From CAVQUE01 sp046290435 (GTDB taxonomy: Bacteria > Actinomycetota > Acidimicrobiia > Acidimicrobiales > UBA8592): DNA of 64,000 nt. The stretch covers positions 167,458 to 231,457 of the forward strand of contig JBKAGO010000067.1 of NCBI GenBank assembly GCA_046290435.1. Reading direction: 5' to 3'. The notes under the pieces are model-generated. The model ran no database searches. It was not told the origin of the DNA and worked only from the letters and a program-made list of their open reading frames with translations. The translations under genes were made by a program, and so were the position numbers. Shown piece by piece: positions 1 to 7,432 of this stretch (the first letter of the stretch is position 1; the number at the start of each line of letters is the position of its first letter).

Positions 1-551
1 TCGCTCACTTCGTGCTGCGCACGTCGCGCTACCAGGAGATGATCGACTGGTACCGGACGGTGCTCGAAGCCGAGATCATGGTCGGGACCGAGATGGTCAC
101 GTTCCTGACCTACGACGAAGAGCACCATCGCGTCGCCTTCATCCACATGCCCGGGCTGGCCGACGGCAGCCCCGAGACCTCGGGCGTCGATCACGTCGCC
201 TTCACCTACGCCGGCATCGACGACCTGTTCGCGACCTACGAGCGGCTGGCGTCGCTCGGCATCGAGCCGTTCTGGCCGATCCACCACGGGCCGACGCTGT
301 CGTTCTATTACCGCGACCCCGACGGCAACCAGGTGGAGTTGCAGATCGATGTGTTCGACACGAACGAGAAGACCAACAGGTGGCTCGCCGAGAGCGACTT
401 CGTCGACAATCCGATCGGCGTCAAGGTGGATCCCGCCGATCTCATCGCCCGATACCGCTCCGGCGAGCCCACCGAGACGTTGCTCGCCCGACCGGTCATC
501 GATCCGAGCACCATCTTCGATCAGTTCCCGACGCCGCCTCCCGCGGCTTGA
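1..551 (+). CDS. VOC (glyoxalase/extradiol dioxygenase fold) protein, 5' partial
   Basis: The frame is already open at the left edge and reads AHFVLRTSRYQEMIDWYR..., which is the first beta strand of a vicinal-oxygen-chelate domain, so the true start lies outside the window. The later stretch with HHGPTLSFYYRDPDGNQVELQ is the typical second half, where the His and Glu are usual metal ligands. VOC proteins of this kind often act as ring-cleaving dioxygenases or glyoxalases. The substrate cannot be read from sequence. The TGA at 549-551 is followed after 46 bp by the oxidoreductase gene on the same strand, so the two may form a catabolic operon. Confidence 0.8.
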   Translation, partial: AHFVLRTSRYQEMIDWYRTVLEAEIMVGTEMVTFLTYDEEHHRVAFIHMPGLADGSPETSGVDHVAFTYAGIDDLFATYERLASLGIEPFWPIHHGPTLSFYYRDPDGNQVELQIDVFDTNEKTNRWLAESDFVDNPIGVKVDPADLIARYRSGEPTETLLARPVIDPSTIFDQFPTPPPAA

Positions 552-597
552 CCCGAGACCGAGACGACATGTCGAGCATGGAACGGTGGCCCGAGAG

Positions 598-3500
598 ATG
601 ACCGATGTGCGTCCGCGTGAGGAGTTGGAGGCCAAGTACCGCGAGGAGTCGGGGGATTTCTTCCTGACGGGTGTGCAGGCGTTGGTGCGGGTGCCGATCG
701 AGCAGATGCGTGCCGATCGCCGTCATGGGTTGCGGACGGCGGCGTTCGTGTCGGGGTATCAGGGCAGTCCGTTGGGCGGTTTCGATCTCGAGCTGGCCAG
801 CAGGCGAACCATCCTCGACGGGCTCGACATCGTGCATCAGCCGGGACTGAACGAGGAACTGGCGGCGACGGCGGTGATGGGCAGCCAGTTGTCCTCGACG
901 TTCCCGTCGCAGCGCTTCGATGGCGTGGTCGGGATCTGGTACGGCAAGGCGCCGGGGGTCGATCGTGCCGGTGATGCGTTCCGCCATGCCGCGTATGCGG
1001 GTACCCACCGCACCGGTGGGGTGTTGGCGATGGCCGGTGACGATCCGGCGAACAAGTCGTCGTCGTTGCCGTCGTCGTCGGAGCATGCGCTCGCTGATGT
1101 CCACATGCCGATCCTGCATCCGGGCAATGTGCAGGAGGTCCTCGATCTCGGTGCCCATGGGATCGCGTTGTCGCGGGCGTGTGGTCTGTGGACGGCGCTG
1201 AAGGTGGTCACCGTGGTCGCCGACGGTTCCGGGATCGCCGAGGTCGGCGGGCATCGAGTCTCTCCGGTCATGCCCGAGGTCGACTGGAATGGTGCACCGT
1301 TCGTTCCGGTGGTGAACCCGACCTTGTTGGGCCGTCCTGCCATCGAGATGGAGGCGGAGATCTACGACGTGCGGATGGACGTGGCCCGCCGCTACGCCGT
1401 GGTCAACGAACTCAACAAGGTGACCCATGACGCGCCGGGGGCGTGGCTCGGCATCATTGCGTCGGGTCACCTCTATCACGAGGTGATCGCTGCGCTGGCG
1501 GGGCTCGGACTCGACGATGCGGCGTTGGCCGCGCGCGGTGTGCGTGTCATGCAGTTGGGCATGCTGCATCCGTTCGACCGCGACACGCTGCGCCATTTCG
1601 GGCGCGGGCTCGACGAGATCGTGGTGGTCGAGGAGAAGCGTCCCTTCATCGAGTCCCACCTGCGTGATGCGCTCTACGGCGTTGCCGACGCCCCGCAGAT
1701 CTCGGGCAAGACCGACCCCGACGGCATCCGTCTGGTCCCCCAGCACGGCGCACTCTCCACTGCACAGGTCGAAGCCGCGCTGCGGCGCCGCCTCCTCACG
1801 CGTCTCGACCCGGCTGTGCTCACCCCGGAGCAGCCGGCTGCGCCGTCACGTCGTTTGTTGCCGGTACTGCCGGCGCGGGCGCCGTATTTCTGTTCGGGTT
1901 GCCCGCACTCGACCGGGACCCGCGCTCCTGCGGACTCCCTCATCGGTACCGGGATCGGCTGCCATGGCATGCCCGATGTGATCGCTCCGTCGCGCACAGG
2001 CCGGCCGATGGGCAACACCCACATGGGCGGGGAAGGGTCGCAGTGGGTCGGCATCGAACCCTTCGTCGACATCGATCACTTCATCCAGAACCTCGGCGAC
2101 GGAACGTTCGCCCACTCCGGATCGCTCAGCATCCGCCAAGCGGTCGCGGCGAACAGTCACATCACGTTCAAGCTGCTCTACAACAGCGCGGTCGCGATGA
2201 CCGGTGGCCAGGACGCGCCCGGCGCGATGGCGGTCGACAAGATCGCCACGTGGGCGCTGTGCGAAGGCGTGGCGCGGGTCATCATCACCACCGACGATCG
2301 CGGCCGCTACCGCAAGGTCGAGGTGCCGCGCGGTGTCGAGGTCTGGGACCGCTCCCGCATCGTCGAGGCCCAAGAGGTCCTGGCGACGGTGCCCGGCGTG
2401 ACGCTGTTGATCCACGATCAGCAATGTGCAGCCGAAAAACGTCGAGACCGCAAACGGGGCCTGATCCCGGATGCACCGAGACGTGTCGTGATCAACGAGC
2501 GGGTATGCGAGGGCTGCGGCGACTGCGGCGTGAAATCGAACTGCCTGTCGGTGCAGCCCGTCGACACCACCTACGGACGCAAGACCCGCATCGATCAGTC
2601 GTCGTGCAACAAGGACTACACCTGCCTCGACGGCGACTGCCCGTCGTTCGTCACGGTCACCCCCAAACGTCGTTCCAAGACGGCCGCGCCGGACCGGTCG
2701 GGAGGCGGCGCCCGACGACGACCCCCACTCGAGGCGTCCGAGCTCCCCGACCCGGTGGCGTTGTTCGGTGGCGACGACGTGAAGATCCGCATGCCCGGCA
2801 TCGGCGGGACCGGCGTGGTCACCGTGTCCCAGGTGCTGGCCATGGCGGCCAAACTCGACGGCAGACATGTCAGTGGTCTCGATCAGACCGGCTTGTCCCA
2901 GAAGGCGGGTGCGGTGGTCTCGGACCTGCAGGTCAGTGCCGGCGACAGAGCCAGAACCGAAACCGAGGCAAGCTCGGTGGACCTGTACCTGGTCTTCGAC
3001 CTGCTGGTCGGGTTGACCCCGGCGAACCTGAACGCGACATCACCGGCATCAACGGTGGCCGTCGTGTCGACGACCAGGACTGCCAGCGGCCCGATGGTCC
3101 GCGACGTCGGCGCGTCGTACCCCGACGAGGCGGCGATGCGTGCCCAACTCGACGCGACGACCCGCTGCGAACACAACCGCTACCTCGACACCGTCGCCGT
3201 GACCGAAGGGCTCTTCGGCGACGCCACCACTGCGAACATCCTCCAGGTCGGCATCGCCTACCAGATCGGCGCGTTGCCGTTGTCGGCAACGTCGATCGAG
3301 CAGGCCATCGAGGTCAACGGCGTGGCCGTCGAGGCCAACAAGCTGGCCTTCCGATGGGGCCGCATGTGGGCAATCGACCCCGAACGTGTCGCCGCAGCGT
3401 CGCCGGCATCGAAGAACCACACCGAGACACCGCCCAGCGAAGCCATTCGCCGGGCAGTCGAGAACGCAGGCCTCGGCGGAGACGTGGCCCGGGTCGCTCT

Positions 3501-4083
3501 TGCCCGGGCCACAGATCTCGCCGACTACCAGAACGAGGCCTACGCCCTGCGCTACCTCGACACCGTCGGCACCGCCGCAGCCACCGGCCACCCCACCTAC
3601 GCCGCCGCCGTCGCGCAGTACCTCCACAAGCTCATGGCCTACAAAGACGAATACGAGGTTGCCCGACTCCACCTCGAGACCGCAGCCCGCGCCGCCGTCG
3701 AGGAAGCCGTCGGTGGCGATGTGAAGGTCTCCTGGAACCTGCACCCACCGATCCTGCGAACCCTGGGCATGGACCGCAAGATCCGCCTCGGACCCTGGTT
3801 CACGCCGGCCATGAAAGGCCTCAAGGCGGCACGCAAGCTACGCGGCACACCCATCGACGTCTTCGGCTACACCGAGATGCGCCGCCTCGAACGCCGCCTC
3901 GTCACCGACTACGAACAGATCGTCGCCCGACTCAACCCTCGGGTCACCACCGAGAACCTCGACCGCGCCATCGCGCTCGCATCCCTACCGGACATGGTCC
4001 GCGGCTACGAAGACATCAAGCTCGACAACGTCGAGCGCTACCACAGCGAACTCGAACGGGCCTGCAAAGAACTCGAGATCTGA
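598..4083 (+). CDS. Indolepyruvate:ferredoxin oxidoreductase, fused alpha-beta type (1161 aa)
   Basis: This large TPP and iron-sulfur enzyme oxidatively decarboxylates aryl or branched 2-oxo acids to acyl-CoA with ferredoxin as acceptor. The N-terminal pyruvate-ferredoxin-like domain begins near residue 20. A cysteine pair occurs in YFCSGCPHSTG. The TPP-binding signature begins with GDGTF near residue 500. A cysteine-rich cluster segment CEGCGDC (Cys637, 640, 643) is followed by further Cys residues. The gamma-type domain starts near residue 730 with RMPGIGGTGVVTVSQ. The length matches single-polypeptide IorAB fusions of about 1150-1180 aa. I chose ATG 598 because family homology starts right after it, although the frame is open further upstream. 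Together with the flanking VOC and monooxygenase genes it suggests aromatic or amino-acid breakdown. Confidence 0.9.
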   Translation: MTDVRPREELEAKYREESGDFFLTGVQALVRVPIEQMRADRRHGLRTAAFVSGYQGSPLGGFDLELASRRTILDGLDIVHQPGLNEELAATAVMGSQLSSTFPSQRFDGVVGIWYGKAPGVDRAGDAFRHAAYAGTHRTGGVLAMAGDDPANKSSSLPSSSEHALADVHMPILHPGNVQEVLDLGAHGIALSRACGLWTALKVVTVVADGSGIAEVGGHRVSPVMPEVDWNGAPFVPVVNPTLLGRPAIEMEAEIYDVRMDVARRYAVVNELNKVTHDAPGAWLGIIASGHLYHEVIAALAGLGLDDAALAARGVRVMQLGMLHPFDRDTLRHFGRGLDEIVVVEEKRPFIESHLRDALYGVADAPQISGKTDPDGIRLVPQHGALSTAQVEAALRRRLLTRLDPAVLTPEQPAAPSRRLLPVLPARAPYFCSGCPHSTGTRAPADSLIGTGIGCHGMPDVIAPSRTGRPMGNTHMGGEGSQWVGIEPFVDIDHFIQNLGDGTFAHSGSLSIRQAVAANSHITFKLLYNSAVAMTGGQDAPGAMAVDKIATWALCEGVARVIITTDDRGRYRKVEVPRGVEVWDRSRIVEAQEVLATVPGVTLLIHDQQCAAEKRRDRKRGLIPDAPRRVVINERVCEGCGDCGVKSNCLSVQPVDTTYGRKTRIDQSSCNKDYTCLDGDCPSFVTVTPKRRSKTAAPDRSGGGARRRPPLEASELPDPVALFGGDDVKIRMPGIGGTGVVTVSQVLAMAAKLDGRHVSGLDQTGLSQKAGAVVSDLQVSAGDRARTETEASSVDLYLVFDLLVGLTPANLNATSPASTVAVVSTTRTASGPMVRDVGASYPDEAAMRAQLDATTRCEHNRYLDTVAVTEGLFGDATTANILQVGIAYQIGALPLSATSIEQAIEVNGVAVEANKLAFRWGRMWAIDPERVAAASPASKNHTETPPSEAIRRAVENAGLGGDVARVALARATDLADYQNEAYALRYLDTVGTAAATGHPTYAAAVAQYLHKLMAYKDEYEVARLHLETAARAAVEEAVGGDVKVSWNLHPPILRTLGMDRKIRLGPWFTPAMKGLKAARKLRGTPIDVFGYTEMRRLERRLVTDYEQIVARLNPRVTTENLDRAIALASLPDMVRGYEDIKLDNVERYHSELERACKELEI

Positions 4084-4124
4084 GATGGGCGGCGGCAGCG
4101 ATCAGGTCGTCGCACCGGGACCGT

Positions 4125-5426
4125 TCAACCGACGCGGGCGCCGGGGGCGATGGTGGGGGGCGCGGCGTTGAGGGCGTCGCGGGCGAAGCCGGCGGCGGCT
4201 TTGTAGCGGTCCATGAAGGCCTCGCGTTCGGCGCGGGGGACGACGTCGTCGATGTCGTCGAACACGCCGCCGCAGCGCTCGTCGACCACGCCCAACAGCG
4301 CGATCGGGCCTGCGCCGCGGTTGCGCAGCACCAGCGCCGAAAGATCCTCCAACAAGGCCTCCTCGTAGGCAGCCAATGCGTCGGGGGTGACGCCGTGGTC
4401 GACGAACGCAGCGCCCAGGATCCGGGCGTCGACGATGGCCTGGGACGCCCCGTTGGAGCCGACCGGGTACATGACGTGCGCGGCGTCGCCGCAGAGCACG
4501 ACGCGGCCGTCGACCCAGTGGTCGACCGGGTCGCGGTCGACCATCGGGAACTCCCACACCTTGGGGGCGCCGGCCACGATGGCGGGCACGTCGAGCCAGT
4601 CGAGCACCCAGTCCTCGAACGCGGGCAGGAACGAATCGAAGGACACCTCGCGGTTCCAGCTGCTCTCTGCCGGATCCCAGCGGCCGCCGGCACCGCGCTC
4701 GGCGGGGTCGACGGTGATCTCGGCGATCCAGTTCTGCAGCTGGAGTCCGGTGTCGGGATCGGTCGCCGAGATCGGGTAGTGGACGAAGCGCTGATCGAGG
4801 GTGCCCATCAGCGTGAACGACGAACCGCTCCGGATCGGCTCGCCCTGCGCAGTGCCCCGGTACAGGATGGCTCCGCCCCACTGCGGTGGCCCCTGGTCGG
4901 GGTGCATCTGGGCCCGCACCGCCGAGTGCAGGCCGTCGCCGGCGACGAGGAGGCTGCCCTCGACCACCTCGGTGGTGCCGTCGCGGCGATCGAGGGTGAC
5001 CCGGACGCCGCCGGCGGTGTTCTCGTAGCCGACGACCCGCCGGGAGGTGACCACGGCGTCGGGGCCGAGGCGTTCGAGCACCGTGCGGTGCAGCAGCATC
5101 TGCAGCTCGCCACGGTGCACCGCGTACTGCGGCCACCGGTAGCCGGCGAGGAGGCCGCGGGGCTCGGACCAGACGTCGGCACCGTTGCGGGCGACCAACG
5201 CCCACTCGCGGGCCTCGATCCCCACCGCGGGCAGCGCGTCGGCCAAGCCCAGGTCGTGGAGCTCGCGAACGGCGTTGGGCTGCAGGTTGATGCCGACACC
5301 CAGCGGCGCCAGCTCCCGTACCGACTCGAAGACCCGCACGGGGACGCCGATCTGGTGGCAGGTGAGGGCGAAGGTCAGGCCGGCGATGCCGGCGCCTGAC
5401 ACGAGCACAGGGGGAGCCGTCGTCAT
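4125..5426 (-). CDS. FAD-dependent monooxygenase (PhzS/salicylate hydroxylase-like)
   Basis: The 433-aa product is a class A flavoprotein monooxygenase. It has an N-terminal dinucleotide fold with GAGIAGL at residues 11-17, a central R-W-P-Q-Y-A-V-H-R-G-E-L segment, and the second FAD motif GDAAH with Asp314 followed by MYPVGSNGASQA. That last form (P-x-G-S-N-G) is typical of the PhzS-like branch acting on small aromatic rings. The substrate is not identifiable. It converges on the oxidoreductase gene, leaving only 41 bp between the stop codons, and its start faces the DUF3237 gene. Confidence 0.9.
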   Translation of the reverse strand: MTTAPPVLVSGAGIAGLTFALTCHQIGVPVRVFESVRELAPLGVGINLQPNAVRELHDLGLADALPAVGIEAREWALVARNGADVWSEPRGLLAGYRWPQYAVHRGELQMLLHRTVLERLGPDAVVTSRRVVGYENTAGGVRVTLDRRDGTTEVVEGSLLVAGDGLHSAVRAQMHPDQGPPQWGGAILYRGTAQGEPIRSGSSFTLMGTLDQRFVHYPISATDPDTGLQLQNWIAEITVDPAERGAGGRWDPAESSWNREVSFDSFLPAFEDWVLDWLDVPAIVAGAPKVWEFPMVDRDPVDHWVDGRVVLCGDAAHVMYPVGSNGASQAIVDARILGAAFVDHGVTPDALAAYEEALLEDLSALVLRNRGAGPIALLGVVDERCGGVFDDIDDVVPRAEREAFMDRYKAAAGFARDALNAAPPTIAPGARVG

Positions 5427-5488
5427 GGGTCGCTCGGGGTTCGGGAACGTTCACGGACCGCAGCGGCCCGGCCCGCCACACTAGGGGG

Positions 5489-5953
5489 ATGCCGGCTCCC
5501 ATCCCCACGCTCGAACACGTCTGCGACCTCACGGTGTCAGCCGGTGCCGTCGCGGTGCCCGGCGAGACCGGTGCCGGGCTCCGCCGGGTCATCCCCATCG
5601 CCGGCGGCAGCTTCGCCGGCCCGCTGCTGAACGGCCGGGTGGTCGGCGTCGGCGCCGACTGGCAGACGGTGCGGCCCGACGGGGTGGTCGAGCTCGACGC
5701 CCGCTACCTGCTCGAGACCGACGACGGCGCGCTCATCGAGCTGCAGGACCGCGGCCTGCGTCACGGCCCGCCCGAGGTGATGGCCCGCCTCGCCGCCGGC
5801 GAGCCCGTCGCGGCCGACGAGTACACGATGCGCAGCGCCATCCGTCTCGTCACCGGCGACGATCGCTACCGGTGGCTCGATGCCACGGTCTTCGTCGGGG
5901 CCGGCGCCCGCACCGCCGACGGCGTGGCCATCTCGATCCACGCCGTGCGCTGA
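5489..5953 (+). CDS. DUF3237 (UPF0311) family protein
   Basis: The 154-aa product matches the DUF3237 pattern. It opens with PTLEHVCDLTVSAGA and then has RRVIPIAGGSFAGPLLNGRV, a D-W-Q ending with a strand of Asp/Arg residues (VVELDARYLLETDDGALI), and a C-terminal YRWLDATVFVGAG. These are small beta-barrel proteins of unknown biochemical role, often beside oxidoreductases and aromatic catabolic genes, as here. There is no signal peptide, so it should be cytoplasmic. It is divergently arranged with the monooxygenase across 62 bp that probably hold both promoters. Confidence 0.85.
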   Translation: MPAPIPTLEHVCDLTVSAGAVAVPGETGAGLRRVIPIAGGSFAGPLLNGRVVGVGADWQTVRPDGVVELDARYLLETDDGALIELQDRGLRHGPPEVMARLAAGEPVAADEYTMRSAIRLVTGDDRYRWLDATVFVGAGARTADGVAISIHAVR

Positions 5954-6037
5954 CGGGCTCCAGACCGCCGACGAAGCGGCTGTCCCTCATCCGACATGCC
6001 TCGGTGGGCTGATCGGCCCGACGGTCGAGATCCGCGC

Positions 6038-6077
6038 TTGACATACCGGGTATGTCGGGTGTTCCATACTCGGTATG
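6038..6077 (+). promoter_or_regulatory. PadR promoter and double operator
   Basis: A perfect 17-bp palindrome GACATACCGGGTATGTC lies at 6040-6056. A second, related palindrome CATAC-TCG-GTATG lies at 6065-6077. A -35-like TTGACA sits at 6038-6043, overlapping the first box. The second box overlaps the ATG of the PadR gene itself. ATAC/GTAT dyads are the usual PadR recognition form, so autorepression is the simplest reading. The -10 is not clear-cut (CATACT at 6065-6070 is the best candidate, at long spacing). Confidence 0.65.
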
Positions 6078-6704
6078 TCGATCCGTCATTCCCTCCTGGC
6101 CCTGCTGTCGACGGGCCCCAAGTACGGCCAGCAGCTCAAGGCCGAGTTCGAGAGCCGCACCGGTGAACTCTGGCCCCTCAACGTCGGGCAGGTGTACACC
6201 ACGCTGAACCGCCTCGAACGCGACGGCCTGGTCACCGCCACCGAGGAACCCGACGCCGCGCTGCGCCCCTACGACATCACCGCCGCCGGACGCACCGAGC
6301 TCGAGACCTGGTTCCGCTCGCCCCCCGGCGACGAGCCGCCACCACGCGACGAGCTGGTCATGAAGGTGATGATCGCCACGTCGGTGGCTCCCGCCGCAGC
6401 CGGCGACATCATCCAGACCCACCGTCGCCAGCTCCTCGAGGGCATGCGGCGCTACACCCGCATCAAGGCCCGCGACGACGCCTCGGTCGCCACCTCGATC
6501 ATGTGCGACGCCGAACTGTTCCGCCTCGAGGCCGCCGTCCGCTGGCTCGACAGCGTCGACGCGCGCCTGCGGTCCGGCGCCCGCCTCGACCTCCCCGCCG
6601 AGCGCGAACTCCCCATCGACCCCCCGGCCGCCGCCACCGACGGCAACGCCCGCTCCGGCGCACCCAGCGCCGGCACCACCCTCGCGAACGAGGTCTCCCG
6701 ATGA
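6075..6704 (+). CDS. PadR family transcriptional regulator
   Basis: The 209-aa product has an N-terminal PadR winged helix (SIRHSLLALLSTGPKYGQQL, then LWPLNVGQVYTTLNRLERDG LV) and a C-terminal helical Vir-like dimerization region. These regulators commonly repress adjacent transporter genes and are released by drugs or cell-envelope stress. The stop overlaps the ATG of the ABC ATPase (ATGA at 6701-6704), so regulator and transporter are translationally coupled. No Shine-Dalgarno sequence precedes the ATG. Instead the start codon lies inside the second operator palindrome, which suggests a leaderless transcript. Confidence 0.92.
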   Translation: MSIRHSLLALLSTGPKYGQQLKAEFESRTGELWPLNVGQVYTTLNRLERDGLVTATEEPDAALRPYDITAAGRTELETWFRSPPGDEPPPRDELVMKVMIATSVAPAAAGDIIQTHRRQLLEGMRRYTRIKARDDASVATSIMCDAELFRLEAAVRWLDSVDARLRSGARLDLPAERELPIDPPAAATDGNARSGAPSAGTTLANEVSR

Positions 6705-7432
6705 GCACCACCGCATCCCTCGCCCTCCACCAGGTCACCCGCACCTACGGATGGGGACCCACCACCGTCCACGCCCTCCAGGGCGTCTCCTTCACCGTCG
6801 AACCCGGCGAGTTCGTCGCCGTCATGGGCCCCTCCGGGAGCGGCAAGTCCACGCTGCTCACCATCGCCGGCGGCATGGAGGACCCGATGTCGGGGACCGT
6901 CGTCATCGACGGCGTCGACCTGTCGACGCTGTCGCGCGGCGGCCTCGCCCGGCTTCGCCGCGAACGCGTCGGCTACGTGTTCCAGGCGTTCAACCTGCTG
7001 CCGGCCCTCACCGCCGCCGAGAACGTCGGCCTGCCCCTCGAGCTCAACGACGTCGGGCGCCGCGAGGCGCTGCGGCGGGCGCAGGAGAAGCTCGAGCTCG
7101 TCGGCCTCGGCGACAAGGCCGACCGCTTCCCCGAGGACCTCTCCGGCGGCGAACAGCAGCGGGTCGCCATCGCCCGCGCGCTCGTCACCGGCGCCGGCCT
7201 CGTGCTGGCCGACGAGCCCACCGGCGCCCTCGACTCGGTCAACGGCGAGCTCGTCATGCGCACCCTGCGCCGCGCCAGCGACGGCGGCACGGCCACGGTC
7301 GTCGTCACCCACGATGCCCAGCTCGCCGCCTGGGCCGACCGCGTCGTGTTCCTGCGCGACGGCCGCGTCGTCGACGAGACCGCACCGGCACCCGGCATCG
7401 ACAGCCTCCTCAGCAGCGACGGCGCCCGATGA
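6701..7432 (+). CDS. ABC transporter ATP-binding protein (MacB/LolD-like)
   Basis: This 243-aa ATPase has Walker A GPSGSGKSTLL, Q-loop VFQAFNLLP, signature LSGGEQQRVAIARAL and Walker B VLADEPTGALDS. That set is characteristic of the LolD/MacB/FtsE class, which powers FtsX-fold permeases. It overlaps the upstream PadR gene and the downstream permease gene by 4 bp each (ATGA), so the three form one operon. It should work on the inner face of the membrane with the 808-aa permease, in drug, peptide or lipid export or in cell-envelope remodelling. The substrate is unknown. Confidence 0.95.
   Translation: MSTTASLALHQVTRTYGWGPTTVHALQGVSFTVEPGEFVAVMGPSGSGKSTLLTIAGGMEDPMSGTVVIDGVDLSTLSRGGLARLRRERVGYVFQAFNLLPALTAAENVGLPLELNDVGRREALRRAQEKLELVGLGDKADRFPEDLSGGEQQRVAIARALVTGAGLVLADEPTGALDSVNGELVMRTLRRASDGGTATVVVTHDAQLAAWADRVVFLRDGRVVDETAPAPGIDSLLSSDGAR

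Noticed and set aside
1899..5399. A 1166-codon open frame on the plus strand across the oxidoreductase and the monooxygenase.
   Set aside because: Its composition is Arg/Pro/His-rich with no domain, and it shadows two well-supported genes. High GC makes such frames common.
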